Shown: positions 1 through 10,621 of the stretch, one piece after another | Layout of the letters: each line of letters starts with the position of its first letter | How positions within the stretch are numbered: position 1 is the first letter of the stretch | Assembly: GCA_002197995.1 (NCBI GenBank) | Contig: NGZR01000008.1 | Coordinates: 1,116,001-1,180,000 of the forward strand | Length of the DNA stretch: 64,000 nucleotides | Reading direction: 5' to 3' | From: Gaeumannomyces sp. JS-464 | Taxonomy: Eukaryota > Ascomycota > Sordariomycetes > Magnaporthales > Magnaporthaceae | The notes under the pieces: model-generated | Told to the model about the DNA's origin: nothing | Seen by the model: the letters and a program-made list of their open reading frames with translations, nothing else | Database searches by the model: none | Made by a program: the position numbers and the translations under genes

Positions 1-1655
1 CAGCTCCAGGACCATGGCGAGGTAATTGACAAAGGCTTTGATGCTAAGCACCAACACTTTGTTGATGGCAAGCTGCCCCTCCATCTTCCTTCTCCCTCTC
101 CCTTTTCCCTTTTCCTTCTCCCTCTTTTATTTATTAGCCGTGTGCTGACCATCTCGTATCAGTCCTGGCGAAGGTCCGCTCTGTTTTGAGGCCTTTCATG
201 CCCGCTGTCCAGGACGAGGGCCGACGGTCCGAGGCTGCTGGTCTGGCAAATCGCTTTGCGGGTCTCGCAGTCTACGAGCCCTCGCAGGAGTTCCTGGATC
301 TGCCCGATGTCGTGCGACCAGCACCAGCTCAAAACGACAACTCCACATATGAAACCCAGTCGGACTCGTCCTTTGAGGAGGTAATCTTTGCCCTCGATGT
401 TCTCATTAACGACCTGGGTCTCGTCAGGGATCATATTCGATGGATCTGGTCCAACCACAACAAGGGCCTTTTCGAAGTGCCCGCGGCCGCCGTTGCAACC
501 GACACCGCCATCGGTCTCGCCAGAGGCCTGATAGACGAGGTGCTTCCTTTGCTGGAACGGAACGGCGGAGTCGGGGACCTCCTAGAAAAGTACCATTTGA
601 TAAGGTGTATGGGCCAGGGCTGGAAGCTTCGAGACCTTATGGTGTCCGGCAATGTCGAGGACAACTTCAACTACAAGACATATGACATTTCCGATGGTAC
701 CTACTTACTGCCCTACCGGCTTCTAGAGGCCTTCATCCCCGTTGTCGAAGCGCGAGGTCAGGTCTCCGAGGTATGAGGGTATGTTTGGGTACTGGGACCC
801 GAAAAGCAACCGCCCTCACAAAACCGGACTGCAAAAGTTCGAGGATGATTGCGCTCGTCTCACGCCTTATTTTTCCGAAATCGAAACCGCAATGCGTGGA
901 GTTAGCGACTGGCCTGTCAAGGACCAGTTTTACCTGGGAGTGGAAGAGCTTGCGGGAACGAAGAAGGTCCCATTCTATGCCGCCTTCGCCGCCCAGATAT
1001 TCCTCGATATCACATACGAACTTGGCGAGCATGTTGAGCGCGGGTTCCACGGGCTTTATGAGCAAACCAACTTCATGAACAATGACATCGAGCAACACCT
1101 CGAGTTCCACTCTAAGCTTAAGATCAAAACCTGGCCCGCCGCCAACAACCAGATTTTGCGTGAACTGCAAAAGAGCATCCAGTGGATCGGCAAAGACCCG
1201 CTTCGTGTCGTGCAGAATCACCTTCTCACGCGCGCGGGCGTTCCTGCCTCGAACACGCCGAGCCACCTCATTTTCCGCATGTCTCCGGTCGCCAGCGGTC
1301 TCATGCTCCTCCACTTCCGCCTTCGATATCGTGATGCTGGCATGGCCGTCGCCGATGTGTGGGGTTCCATCCAGTACGCTTAGCACCTGTGCAACGCCGC
1401 TCGCCAGGAGGGGTTGATGGGCCGGGACGTTCGGTGGCAAGACATGGAGGTTCTCTACTCGAACTTGGGTGAGGGTGCCTTCTATGTGGGTGGAAAGGAG
1501 CCCAAAACTCTGGCGGAATGCTTCAAGAAGTTTTCGCTCCAGATCGGCACCTCAGCCGCCGCCATGGCGGGCACTCGCCGAAGCGGCGCCCCGCTGACCT
1601 CGGGCGCGGGACCCCGCGGCCTGAAGGAGGGCTGCCCGGTCTCGCCCATGTCAAA
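1..1655 (+). pseudogene. DUF6604-family protein, broken and 3'-truncated
   Basis: The frame from about 163 through 1650 reads like the fungal DUF6604 family (function unknown, often N-terminal in large Sordariomycete proteins). Visible family features are LAKVRSVLRPFMPA at 167-208, a run ending YLLPYRLLEAF near 733, FGYWDPKSNRPHK near 784-822, and MLLHFRLRYRDAG near 1305. A likely first intron spans 22-162 (GT at 22, gctgac branch, AG at 161-162), so the true start lies left of the window. The reading frame shifts by one between about 735 and 780, with no credible intron there. An in-frame TAG at 1381-1383 sits where CAG would fit, a C-to-T change at CpA. The frame then continues HLCNAARQEGLMGRDVRW up to about 1650, where Copia sequence begins. 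I see a dead gene; the family call is from memory. Confidence 0.7.
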
Positions 1656-1929
1656 GGCGATGATACGCTTTCTCGTCGGATACGATTCTGGCAAAATTTA
1701 TAGGGTTTGGGTGCCTGCAACAGGCAAAGTTATACGTGTGAGAAACGTGCATTTTCGACGAAGCAAAAGTCTACTCGGGAAACCCGAAGACTATGCAATA
1801 GGTACGTCTAAAGAAACCTCGCTAACATCTGAAGAGATCGCTACACGTCTCCAGAAATCACTAGTGAATGCCTCCGGGAGGTTCGACTCTGTGCCGGATC
1901 CGAACCCCGAAACTGGAGATGGGCTTTAG
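1656..1929 (+). mobile_element. Copia Pol fragment fused in frame to the DUF6604 relic
   Basis: The open frame crosses from DUF6604-type residues into FLVGYDSGKIYRVWVP and then KVIRVRNVHF, the SH3-like segment that follows the integrase in Ty1/Copia polyproteins. The stop is at 1927-1929. Only about 90 residues remain: no integrase core, reverse transcriptase or LTR is visible around it. Because the junction keeps the frame open, an automatic gene finder could report a chimeric protein here. The junction is somewhere in 1645-1665 and cannot be fixed without a parental copy. Confidence 0.7.
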
Positions 1930-2641
1930 GTGGGCGCGATAAGCAATTGTTTGGACGCAAAACGACGCTGCCGAAGCCAAATTAGGCAAAACGGGAAGCA
2001 GGAGCATATCCTCGGCACCCCTTTAATTGCGTCATTTCTAATCGCATTTTATCCCTCACACCCCAGCTAATCCTTTAAACAGCATGATTAAGTGACTTCA
2101 TTCACTACTAGTAGCTTGGCAAAAAAAAAAAGAAAACAACAATTTGTTAATATCCTTTTAAATGAACTGACAAACCGGCGTATTTAGGAAATCGTAAGGC
2201 TTAAGCGGACCCCACCCGTTTTTCCAAATTTAAATCAAAGGTAATTTTTGCAAAACTTTATAAAATCAAATCTTAACTGTTAATTAGCTCTTTTTTAACC
2301 AAACGTTTTAAGCTTTTAAATGCACTAGTTGGTAAAGGAATTTGCAGTACCAAAAAAGTAGCAAAAAAGAAAAAAAAAACCAAAAACCATTTACGACCAA
2401 ACAGGCTTTTACTTTGCTACATTTATAACCGCTTTTGCAATATACAATTTTTTCACCCTAATAACTAGAAAGATGCGGCCAATTTTAGGACCCGTTTATT
2501 AGCAAACTATTTAATTTTGATTTTACTAACTACGGCAGATTTTAATCACGGCAATAATGGAATCTGCTAAATTTAGTCGTAACGCAAATGGCGGAAAATG
2601 TGGCTTAATTTCACGTAAGCTGCCGACCCGCTTACACGATT
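1930..2641. other. AT-rich stretch without a gene
   Basis: TpA-rich DNA with A and T runs (for example 2122-2140 and 2360-2385) and no open frame of note on either strand. The composition changes sharply from the GC-balanced DNA left of 1930, as expected for RIP-mutated repeat DNA. No ends or repeats could be defined. Confidence 0.6.
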
Positions 2642-3456
2642 TCAATTCACAATATCCCAGTCAATTAGCCCTTGATCTTGAGAGTGCCTTATTGCTATTT
2701 TAAAACCCTTTGGCATGTTAATGCGCTCGAAAACGCGACAGCAAAGGCGGCCATCTCCAAACTTTAGAAAAACAGATGCACGATATTTGACATAATTTTT
2801 TCGTTTTATACCGTGTATCCCCCCTATACCACCTGCTCCTATTTTAGTTAAAAGGCCGTTTCCGGTGTATTCTAGTGATGTAGTCCAAAGCCCTGTTGTA
2901 CTGCCAAGGTTTATCCTTTTCTTGTAACCAAAAAGTTTTAATGGATCTTCTAATTTAATAACTTCAGGCGCGTCAAGATCGCTAACGTTAAGAACAATTG
3001 GAGAGTTTATAAAATGAACCTCCTTTGTATGTGAGTTATAGTTATGCTCCTGCAAGGAAGAAAAAACTTTGTTTTAAAATCGCTTGACTCCCCACCCCAA
3101 TCCATAACTACAAGGGCAAGGAATATCGTTTCGTTTAATTTTTTATAAGGCTTTTTATTACCCATACTGTAAAACACTTTATCACGTTTATAATAAAGCT
3201 TGTTTAAGTCCTTTCCAACTAAAGTAAGATTTATAGGGCTGTGATACTCCATACATTTCATCTCTATAAGCTCGTCGATCCACGTTTCATTTTTAAAAAT
3301 CTTATCCCATACTTCTGCGGCTTTCTTTTGTTTGTCATCCATTTTAAATATCAATCCCGCGCCTTTTATAGCTTTAGCAAGCCTTACATTACTTATTGGT
3401 GAAGCATATGCTAATATATTATCGAATATTTCTTGGGGCACTTTGAATAAATGCAT
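2642..3456 (-). CDS. AT-rich hypothetical gene, weak F-box-like N-terminus
   Basis: Two overlapping minus-strand frames probably belong to one gene. The first (3456 to about 3066) starts MHLFKVPQEIFDNILAYAS, which has the LPxEIxxxIL look of an F-box N-terminus. The second (about 3052 to 2642) starts after a TTCCTTGCAG that could be a splice acceptor. No matching donor in the right phase was found, so the join could equally be a frameshift. The frames are lysine- and isoleucine-rich and keep few stops although the surroundings are AT-rich, which argues for some coding constraint. Product and function are not recognised. Confidence 0.35.
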
Positions 3457-3835
3457 TGTTTTACATAACTATAACCTTTTTAAATGCAAGCAGGGAAATT
3501 CGGTTTATATATCATTTTTTTATTTAGCATACATCGGTATTCTCTATCAAGTGCGTAAGGTTTTTATGTTATCAGCTATAATTTTCTGTTTTAGTTTGCA
3601 CATTAATTTAAAAGCACCATGGCTAATAAATATTTGAGGAACAACGAGTTTGCAAAAAAGCTAAAAACGGCTTGGAAGGTTTTAGGCTAGTTTTAGGTCT
3701 TTCAGGATTAGTAGGGTAGTGGTTTTTATCGCCTCGAATTATAACAGTCGTTTATTATTTAAAAACGGCAAACCGCTTTTGCGAATGTCAGTATTTACTT
3801 TCATAACCTAATGTATTCATATATTTATTTACCCT
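3457..3835. other. AT-rich spacer, nothing recognised
   Basis: TA-rich DNA between the F-box-like frame and the pogo fragment. A 101-aa plus-strand frame crosses 3332-3637, but it is antisense to the minus gene and has no recognisable motif. Confidence 0.5.
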
Positions 3836-4359
3836 GCTCGACCTGTATCCTCCGGTATTTGCAGGCGCTCCTACCACTGCTTTATTATGGCAGTAGTAGC
3901 CCCTTTAACTCGTGCCGACTCTATGTGCCGGCCTCTGCCGACCCGGACCTCCGGATATCGCTGTAAAAAGCGCCTAATCCAGCGCCTCCCGAGGGTTGAT
4001 TAGGTGCCCTCCCGGCGTAGGACCTCCTCCGCAAAAAACCGGACTCCTGCATGCGTTGGAGGGAGGCCTAGGGAGGCCTGTATGCGTATCCAATCTGCCA
4101 GGCCCTTCTCCTGGGCTGGTCCTAACCGCTGAAAAGGCTCTTGGGACTGCTGGATAGGTAGGGCGCCTTTAAGTCGGTCTCGTAGGGTCGATCTCGGTAT
4201 TCCATAGGTTCGGGCAGCTGTCGCGATTGGGACCTTCGCTTGCACGGCGGCGACGGCCTGTTCGACCTCTCGTTCTGTTAAGCTTTAACTGGCGCTCGTT
4301 CTGGTCCACAATGGCGTCGGTTGCATTAGAGCGTTTCGCAAACTGGATCTCGGCCTGGC
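3836..4359 (-). mobile_element. pogo-type transposase N-terminal fragment (pogo family 1)
   Basis: Minus-strand translation from about 4290 down reads TEREVEQAVAAVQAKVPI and then ATAARTYGIPRSTLRDRLKG, a psq-type helix-turn-helix. It is followed by EKGLADWIRIQASLGLPP and VRFFAEEVLRREGT, the CENP-B-type HTH of pogo/Tigger elements. Nucleotide similarity to the copy at 35689-37525 runs on to about 3840 with stops. The catalytic DDE half is missing. The right edge at 4360 is the start of an LTR-like repeat, so the fragment is cut there too. Confidence 0.8.
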
Positions 4360-4455
4360 TGTAACAAGGGGACAATGTCGGCTTGGAAGAGGTTGTATTG
4401 CTTCACGAAAGCTAATAACCTTTTAGGGCCTCAAGAGATGCTTAGGGCCTAATCG
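4360..4455 (+). repeat. LTR family 1, 5' fragment
   Basis: Starts TGTAACAAGGGGAC and contains the family markers GCTAATAAC, GGGCCTCAAGAGATGCTT. Closely matches the reverse complement of the solo LTR at 27684-27964 and the copies at 8148 and 12866. Similarity stops near 4455, where a direct repeat of GGTCGTTAC begins. Confidence 0.75.
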
Positions 4456-4621
4456 GCGGCGACGGTCGTTACCGTCACGGTCGTTACGGGTGCCAAGAGA
4501 CAGGGGATTTTTATTTTATCTGGACGCGCTTTGTCGTTTTTAGTAGGGGATCCGCACCAAAACAAGGGCATGACTGTCCGCAACGATGAGAGGAAACTAA
4601 CAGGGGGCAAACGAAGGTACC

Positions 4622-4992
4622 TGTTACAATCAGGGGCCTGCTCCTAGGGTAGGGCACCTCGGGGGTGGAAAAGGACAGTATCGCTGGTGCTGGTGAATAA
4701 GGGAACACGTGACTTAGAAGGACAATCTGATTGCTTGCCCCAGGGGATGCCTGGGAGCTAACTTAGGTTGACTGATGCCGAAGCCTCAGTTAAAGCTACC
4801 TGAGACAGAAGGAAATCCATCCTTTATATATACGCTGTCTTTGTCTCATTAGTCCTTGGATCTGTGGCTCTGCTCACAGATCCACAGATCCTACTCGGGT
4901 CACGTGACTCCACGTGCCTAAGTGCGGGGCAGGGACACCACTTGGGGCCCTTCCTGTCCTGCCGTCCTGGGGCCTGCATGCTGGTCGTAACA
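4622..4992 (+). repeat. LTR-like repeat with TGTTAC/GTAACA ends
   Basis: A 371-bp segment that begins TGTTACAATC and ends GGTCGTAACA, giving a 6-bp perfect terminal inverted repeat of the usual TG...CA LTR type. A TATA-like ttatatata occurs at about 4825. The flanking five bases (gtacc and ctagg) do not match, so a clean solo insertion cannot be shown. No second copy was found in the window. It may be an LTR of a different family or a coincidence of ends. Confidence 0.4.
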
Positions 4993-5049
4993 CTAGGGCC
5001 TTATAATGCGTTGTTTAATAAAAGCGATAATAGCTGGTTCGGTGGTTAA

Positions 5050-8000
5050 AATGTTCCCAGGCAGCGGTATCCTAAGCTTCTGGGCCTTTAACCGATTGCA
5101 TTTTTAACACCCTTTTGATTCGAACCGAACGTGTTCTAATCCTTCGAAAAATCCTAAAAGTTTATATTTTTTTGTCCATTTATAAGGCATAAGGACGTTA
5201 AAGTCGGGATTGAAAGGACTAATTTCGAAAGTTTCCATTGTTCGGTAGTTCCGGTGCCGTAATATAACATTAGGAAGGAGTTATCTTCCTCCTACTCCTA
5301 TTAAGCCCCCGTAAAAAGCCCCCATAACTTAAGGGATAAGCCGATTAGTAACGTGCTCAAGTAGTAAAGCCGTAATCTTATCCGAAATGACGGCAATATC
5401 GCTTCTTAAATCGAGGAAAACTTGGACAGGAATTTCCAAATAACCCTTTGGTTAAATATACATATCCACGATAAGTTTCCTTTTCTCCATCCCGACCCCG
5501 GTTTTGGTTATAACGATTTGGGGTTGTTAGCAATCAGAGTCTAATTTAAGGAGTTCCTCGAAATATCGGTTTATAACAAGGGATGCTTGTCGTAACTAGG
5601 TTGCGGCCGCGATTTTAACCCGCTTGCTTATCTTAAAAATATCTTCTTCCTTTTCTAATAGCCTTTTTTTAATTAATAGCGGCCGTTTTTGCTAGCGCCG
5701 CAAGAAGGTTTTCTCCCTTAACGTCCTTTTTAGCAAAACAAACCAAAATGTGATGCTGGTCTCTGCCACAGCGCTAGCACAAAATTTTAGCCTTTTTTCT
5801 TGCGTTTATTTTCTGCTAATTAATGCCTTCTAAAGCAAGCTTAGTATTAGCCCAAATATTATCCTTTTTGGCCTTTTCAACGCTTTTAACGGCGTTTTAA
5901 GGCTTTGGAAATAAATTTAAAGGGTTCGTTTCGAAGCGTTTGCCGCCGGGGCGATAGCCCAACTTTAAACGCTCCTATGTTAAAGCGGGCTCGCCTTTTA
6001 ATAGCGACAACCCAAAGTTTTAAAGCATCGTCTCGTGGATTTTCCCTGCCTCCAAAATAGCCGTTATAAAATCTTCGTCGGTTTTTAGGACTCCGCCATT
6101 GCGGGAATAAACCATGCAAGTAATTTCTTTTAGCAAGGTCCATAAAATATATTCCCTAAAAGTAACCCCAACCCACTAAACAACGTCGTTAAAGTCGAAA
6201 AGGTCCGTTATATACTAAAATATCTCCTTAATACTTAAATTCCCTCATCTTCCTAGCGTTGCGGTAATGCTCCGAAACGTCTCGAAATCGTTTTTAAAAA
6301 GGCGGTGGCGTAACCTTGCCACGAATCGATCAGGTTCGACCGTTTCGCCATACTCAGCCGTTAATAATACCACGTTTAAACTTTATCTGTAAAAAGTAAC
6401 CCTACCCAGTTAATTTTTATCACGTCTTCAAGGAAGCTATTGGCGTAAGTTTTCATATACGATATAACGCGAAGCCACCAAAGTCTAAACTTAAACAAAT
6501 CCTTCCCATCGTAAATAAAAAGCTTATTAAAATAAACTGGGTTAGTATTAACGGCAGCTGGTCGTAACACTTAGCCCAAGGCCGCAATAAAAGCTCTCAG
6601 CGTAAAATCCTAAAGGTCGTCCTTTAATCCCGGTCGTAGCGTGCGTCTCGGCAGGCGATCATCCCCGTCGTCACCGCTATCATCGTCGGGATCTCCGCCC
6701 GGGGCGGCAGCTATAAGGGGTCGCCTTAGCAAGCCTTGGAGCCGTTCTCCAACCTGGCTTAAAAAGCTCCTAAAGTGGTATAGTCCTATTTATACAGCGT
6801 TAAACTAATAGGCGGCTGCGCTTATAATACGGCGGATTTATTCCCTTTGCAAGTTCTCTATTATCAAACAAGAATCCTTTACCCGAGGCGGCAACTATAG
6901 TGGGGCTCCCGAAGCTGGCGGTAACAAAATATTATGCACGGCTTTTTAAGCCCGTACGGCTACATCCAACAAGGAGTACTTAGTCGAGGGGTAACTTGTC
7001 CCAGCCTAGGAACGTATAACCTCGAATACCACCGAGCGAACGTTAGGGTTTTATCCTGCCCTAATTTACGCAGCGAAATCGGCTACGGCTTTCTCAACTA
7101 CTAGGCGTAAAGCCTGTAAGTCGGCGATCTAGCTCTTTTTCTATCCTGCTCACGTCTCGACGTTAGCTTAAAAGGTCGTAAACCGGTAGTTTAAAGCCGT
7201 TAAGCGTTCTTGTTATTATTCCGTAACGTATTGGAACTTCGCGAAGGCCTGTATCCGAACCTGCTAATCCTCCGTAAAAGCGAAAACCATAGCCTAAACT
7301 TATTAAGCGAAGGTTTAGCTTTCAAAAACGACTCGGCTGCGGAACTGTTCCTACTAATCTTCGGAAAGGTTTTGTGCCGCCCGCAAAAACTGATAGCGGC
7401 GTTATACTAAACTGCCATAATTTCATAATAACTTTTAAGAATAGCGATTTCGTTTCGTCCCTAAAAGCGGTTTCAGCTAACATCGTTAGTTAAAGCGATA
7501 ACAGCTTATAAGCGCCGGTAAACCCCTTCTAAACCGCGATAGCCCATTTTAGGGGTGTAGTAACCTGTCCTTAATGTAATAAAGGTCCCGTCGTGGTCAT
7601 CGCGCGTTCGAAGCTAAAAGGCGCTTCATAAAAAAAAAGCGCTTCTAAAACGTCGCTCATAAGCGTGTCTTCGCGATCCCGTGGGTCCTACTAGCCCGCA
7701 AATCTCGCAAACCCGGGCGTTAGGTCCCGGGGGTCCAATTATCCTGCCATCAGGGTTGATTATATCGTTCTCGATTATTTAATGCGGGACGTCAAAGATT
7801 TCTGAAATACCCTGCTCTTGTAAAAAAGGGCAGTAAGGTCCTCTTCTTCCGCCGAAAAAATTCCTCGTCTTTTTCCTTGGACGACTCGTCGTCGAACTCC
7901 GTGGTTAGGGCGGCTAGCGCGGGTTCCCGGGGGGTGCTAGCAATAACGGGGCCAGGCGCAATCGGCCTAGTGCTAGCCGGCTATGGGCTCGTAAGGTATT

Positions 8001-8147
8001 CCATAGTAGTGCAACCGACAAAAATTTGCCGGTCTGGACGATTAAAGGGTAATACGGGATAGGATTTAACTAAGTAGTACCTTCTAAAGCTTAAAAGGAA
8101 AAATAGTAGGTACTACTAAGCGGTCCTAAGTGAAGTGAAAGATTATT
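5050..8147 (-). mobile_element. RIP-degraded element relic with CCHC zinc knuckle
   Basis: About 3 kb of TA-rich DNA. Codon-like texture is better on the minus strand, but stops are dense. Near 5736-5779 the minus strand reads C-stop-R-C-G-R-D-Q-H-H-I-L-V-C, which is a retroelement-type CCHC knuckle (C-x2-C-x4-H-x4-C) in which CAG has become TAG. A short clean frame with many Arg/Lys residues lies just upstream at 6143-5886. This is the pattern expected from RIP acting on a Gag-like or LINE ORF1-like gene. No reverse transcriptase or transposase core was recognised, so the class is unknown. Frames at 6376-6570 and 7210-7410 are taken as chance. Confidence 0.5.
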
Positions 8148-8462
8148 TGTTACAAAGGTGCAATGCAGGCTTGGGAGGATTAATTTCTATTATAAAAGCT
8201 AATAATCTTTCAAAGCCTTAAAAAATGCTTAGGGAGCTAAAACCTGCTAAGGGGATTCATAAAGGACGCAGGGATTAAATAGCCAAATCTTTATAGCCCG
8301 TGCTAAGGGTCCGTCCACTTACACCCCCGCCTTTGGCCCGATTGGTAGCCCCATTTTAAGAATTGGCTCCACTGCTTCGGCGCTTATTCGCTGCAGGCGC
8401 TTGGGTCTTTGGGGCCCTTATGAGGCTATTCCTAAGGACCCCCTGGGCGCCTCCGTGTAACA
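8148..8462 (+). repeat. LTR family 1 copy, full-length, RIP-like
   Basis: 315 bp from TGTTACAAAGG to CTCCGTGTAACA, so the ends form a 7-bp inverted repeat (TGTTACA/TGTAACA). The internal blocks GCTAATAATCTTTCA, GTCCGT.CACTT and GGCCCGATTGGTAGCCCC match the copies at 12866 and 27684. It is more A/T-shifted than those copies. The flanks (ttatt and cctgc) are not a target duplication, so it could be one LTR of an older element or a rearranged copy. Confidence 0.75.
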
Positions 8463-8479
8463 CCTGCTACCGTTTACAC

Positions 8480-8640
8480 ATATTTAATTTCATCACTTAA
8501 TTTACATTACTGGTTTATCATATTTAAACACCTCCGTTCCATTACGGTGTTACGGGCTACGCCCCTCCCTAGTTCCCAGTCTCTGCTAGGTTTTTATAAG
8601 CAATTTTATTCCTGGGGGATTTTATATCACTTAATATTTG
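8480..8640 (+). repeat. hairpin-core repeat, copy A
   Basis: Contains ACACC...GGTGT followed directly by ACGGGCTACGCCCCT, then CTGCTAGGTTTTTATAAGCAA. The same order of two adjacent inverted repeats and a CTAGGTTTT box is found at 9430-9510 (minus), 10215-10400 (plus) and 10915-11000 (minus). This copy is the most A/T-shifted. Similarity extends beyond the CTAG box and also upstream (CACTTAATTT...CACTGGT). Confidence 0.65.
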
Positions 8641-9429
8641 GATATAAGCATATATGTATTTAATTTCTAATTTACACTTTGCAAATACTTTTATTTACCG
8701 AGGTTTATTTTATTTACGTTCTTTCCGCGACCTTTTAGTTGTTTAACGACGAATTTGAAAAGTGGGCTATGGAATATGAACTACACGTGCTTAAAAATAA
8801 TTAGTTAATTTATTTACGATATGAAGCTATTTACCTGCTTGTTTACCTTTCCATTGTTAATAATAACGCGACTATTACCGCCATACCCTCCGAACTTTTG
8901 TCCGTAGTCGTAAACGATGTGGAATATGGAAATCCATATCGGATGCCGCCGAAATTCCACAGGACAAACATTCTAATATTGCTATTGGTAACCCCGATTT
9001 CCGTCCTCGTTCTTTGTATACTTTACAGAGCAAATACAGCCTTCCGGTAACATAAACTGGCCAGCCCCTAACGCTGATTGGATTTCGCTAAATGGTTCCC
9101 CTGCTCCCTGTTCCATTGAAACATTCAAAGCATTTGCCCCTTCCTCCGGTGAGGGGTTGCAAGGGTCGGTCGACGATGCCGCCATGCTAGTCGCTATAAC
9201 GAGTTAGCTTCATCGACAAATCCACTTTTAATAAAACCTATTACTGACGTTCGTTGGTTCTTTCACCTGACCTTTTGCGCTGCAAGGTTCTTAAATTTAG
9301 CGCTCGATGCTATGCAAATCTCCTCTTTATAAGTTAGTGATGTAAAGCTGTGCAAGTAGTCCAACAGTTACCACGTAAATGCAGATTAAGATTTTCACGA
9401 CAGAAGATACGTTCTACTCCCCCTTGCTT
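8641..9429. other. AT-rich DNA between inverted hairpin repeats
   Basis: No gene recognised. A 67-residue minus-strand frame at 8982-9185 contains PEGCICSVKY but has no known motif. The segment lies between copies A (plus) and B (minus) of the hairpin repeat, so it forms the loop of a roughly 0.9-kb inverted arrangement. Confidence 0.4.
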
Positions 9430-9510
9430 ATCAAAACCTAGCAGGACTACGGAACTGGGTACAGGCAAAGCCCGTGACACCGCAGCGCAGCGAAGGTGTT
9501 TAAACATTAA
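9430..9510 (-). repeat. hairpin-core repeat, copy B
   Basis: Reverse complement reads AACACCTTCGCTGCGCTGCG then GTGTCACGGGCTTTGCCTGT and CCGTAGTCCTGCTAGGTTTT. It is about 90 percent alike by eye to copy C at 10270-10350 but on the opposite strand. Confidence 0.7.
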
Positions 9511-10015
9511 GAACCAAAGGTAAAAATTGAACCAAAAAGTGGGAATAACCTCAAACCTAGGCTGGTCCCTTCACCCCTATAATTTGTTTTACGGATCGTC
9601 CAAGGACCAAGGGCCCAAATTCGTTTCAGCTTGGTGAGCGGCCACATTTATCCATGGAGGCAGGGCACGCGCCACAATGGGACACAAAGAGCGGAGCAGT
9701 GGAACGAGGCGCAGTGAGTGCAAACACCCGACCATTTAAAAACCACTAAAAAAGAGGGTGTGGAGCAGGAAGTGGACACAGGGGGCCACATTAAGAGGAG
9801 CGACAAAGAGAGCCAGGCTGGAAGCATAAAAGGGCGTGATGCCCTTCCGACAAGAGGTAGAATTCCTCTTCTCTTTTTAAAGCATGAAAAGCGATCTTTA
9901 GTCCACCTGGTGGTGTTTTCACATTTTGCAGACAGTGCAATAGTACGGTAGAAAGAACTGGTTCGTATACACTAGGTGGTGGTTTAGCTAAACAATAATC
10001 GTGCAGGTGTACAGG
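9511..10015. other. upstream region partly duplicated at 11260-11330
   Basis: No gene. The string GTGTGGAGCAGGAAGT at about 9757 recurs at about 11260. In both places it is followed within 50 bases by GGGCC..., a T/A-rich start-like motif and GGAAGCA...AAA. Segments after hairpin copies B and D therefore share order, which suggests a larger duplicated unit. It ends at a candidate start codon at 10016. Confidence 0.4.
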
Positions 10016-10444
10016 ATGTCGGCGGCGTCGGATATCATTGCAGCCAAGGTTAAGGCTATTGCTCGGGGCAATCCTGGTTCTTTGAGGGTTTTGGGACAAA
10101 TTTTCGGCCAGGGAGTCGACGTGCTGTATCTTCTCGATGTTGTGGAGAGTTTTTCAGTGCATGGGTGTGAGCTTTGGCAGCTTTACAAAGAGGACCTTTG
10201 CGGCCGCGCACCCTTTTCGCACTTACTTAGGTCCACATCACTTAATTTCTATCACTGGTCCGTAATTCTTGAACACCTTCGTTGCACTCCGGTGTCACGG
10301 GCTTTGCCCGTACCCAGTTCCGTAGTCCTGCTAGGTTTTAACAGCAATGGGGGTAGAACGTTATATCACTCAATTTACATCACTCTACATGTGGGCTTAG
10401 ACTTGCACCATTTTAAGTTCATTTACTTTAATGCAGTACCATAG
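10016..10444 (+). CDS. small intronless frame with NPG...VL...LYK-CG motif
   Basis: The frame starts at an ATG (10016) and its first 65 residues look strongly coding: alpha-helical, with RGNPGSLRVLGQIFGQG followed by CELWQLYKEDLCG. This spacing (NPG, VL, then W-x-LYK-x-x-CG) resembles short single-domain proteins that I recall from large DNA viruses and phages. I cannot name a family with certainty. After residue 66 (about 10212) the frame runs into hairpin repeat copy C and loses coding character, so the C-terminus is probably not native and the gene may be truncated. No signal peptide or membrane segment is seen. It may be a relic rather than an active gene. Confidence 0.4.
   Translation: MSAASDIIAAKVKAIARGNPGSLRVLGQIFGQGVDVLYLLDVVESFSVHGCELWQLYKEDLCGRAPFSHLLRSTSLNFYHWSVILEHLRCTPVSRALPVPSSVVLLGFNSNGGRTLYHSIYITLHVGLDLHHFKFIYFNAVP
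10215..10400 (+). repeat. hairpin-core repeat, copy C
   Basis: Contains GAACACCTTCGTTGCACTCC, then GGTGTCACGGGCTTTGCCCG and TCCTGCTAGGTTTTAACAGC. The core ACGGGC-TTT-GCCCGT is a perfect 6-bp stem with a 3-base loop. After the CTAG box the copy continues GGGGGTAGAACGTTATATCA, shared with copy B (GGGGGAGTAGAACGT). Confidence 0.7.
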
Positions 10445-10621
10445 CTGCGACAATACTACAATAAATAACTCTACTACGAGTTCATTTACATTACATCACT
10501 TTGCACACTACATCATTCACTTAGAGTCAAACTTCTTATTTGGTACACCGCTTGGAGCTATTCGCATTTACATGTTACCATTTACTACACCAGTGCAGCC
10601 ACTTCATCCACACTAAACGTT
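10401..10621. repeat. degenerate ACATCACTT/CATTCACTT-rich tract
   Basis: Imperfect short repeats built on ACATCACTTT, ATTTACATTACATC and CATCATTCACTTA. The same words appear around hairpin copies A (CATCACTTAATTTACATTAC) and C (CACATCACTTAATTTC). It looks like low-complexity flank of that repeat family. No coding potential is seen. Confidence 0.4.

Noticed and set aside
4622..8462. A single LTR retrotransposon bounded by the LTR-like repeats at 4622 and 8148
   Set aside because: The two repeats are not similar to each other, the coding trace between them is on the minus strand, and no target duplication is present.
8580..10345. CTAG after a GGGC...GCCC hairpin, as at Helitron 3' ends
   Set aside because: Similarity between copies A, B and C continues well past the CTAG (GTTTT...AAGCAA...GGGGG), so CTAG is not the terminus of the repeat.
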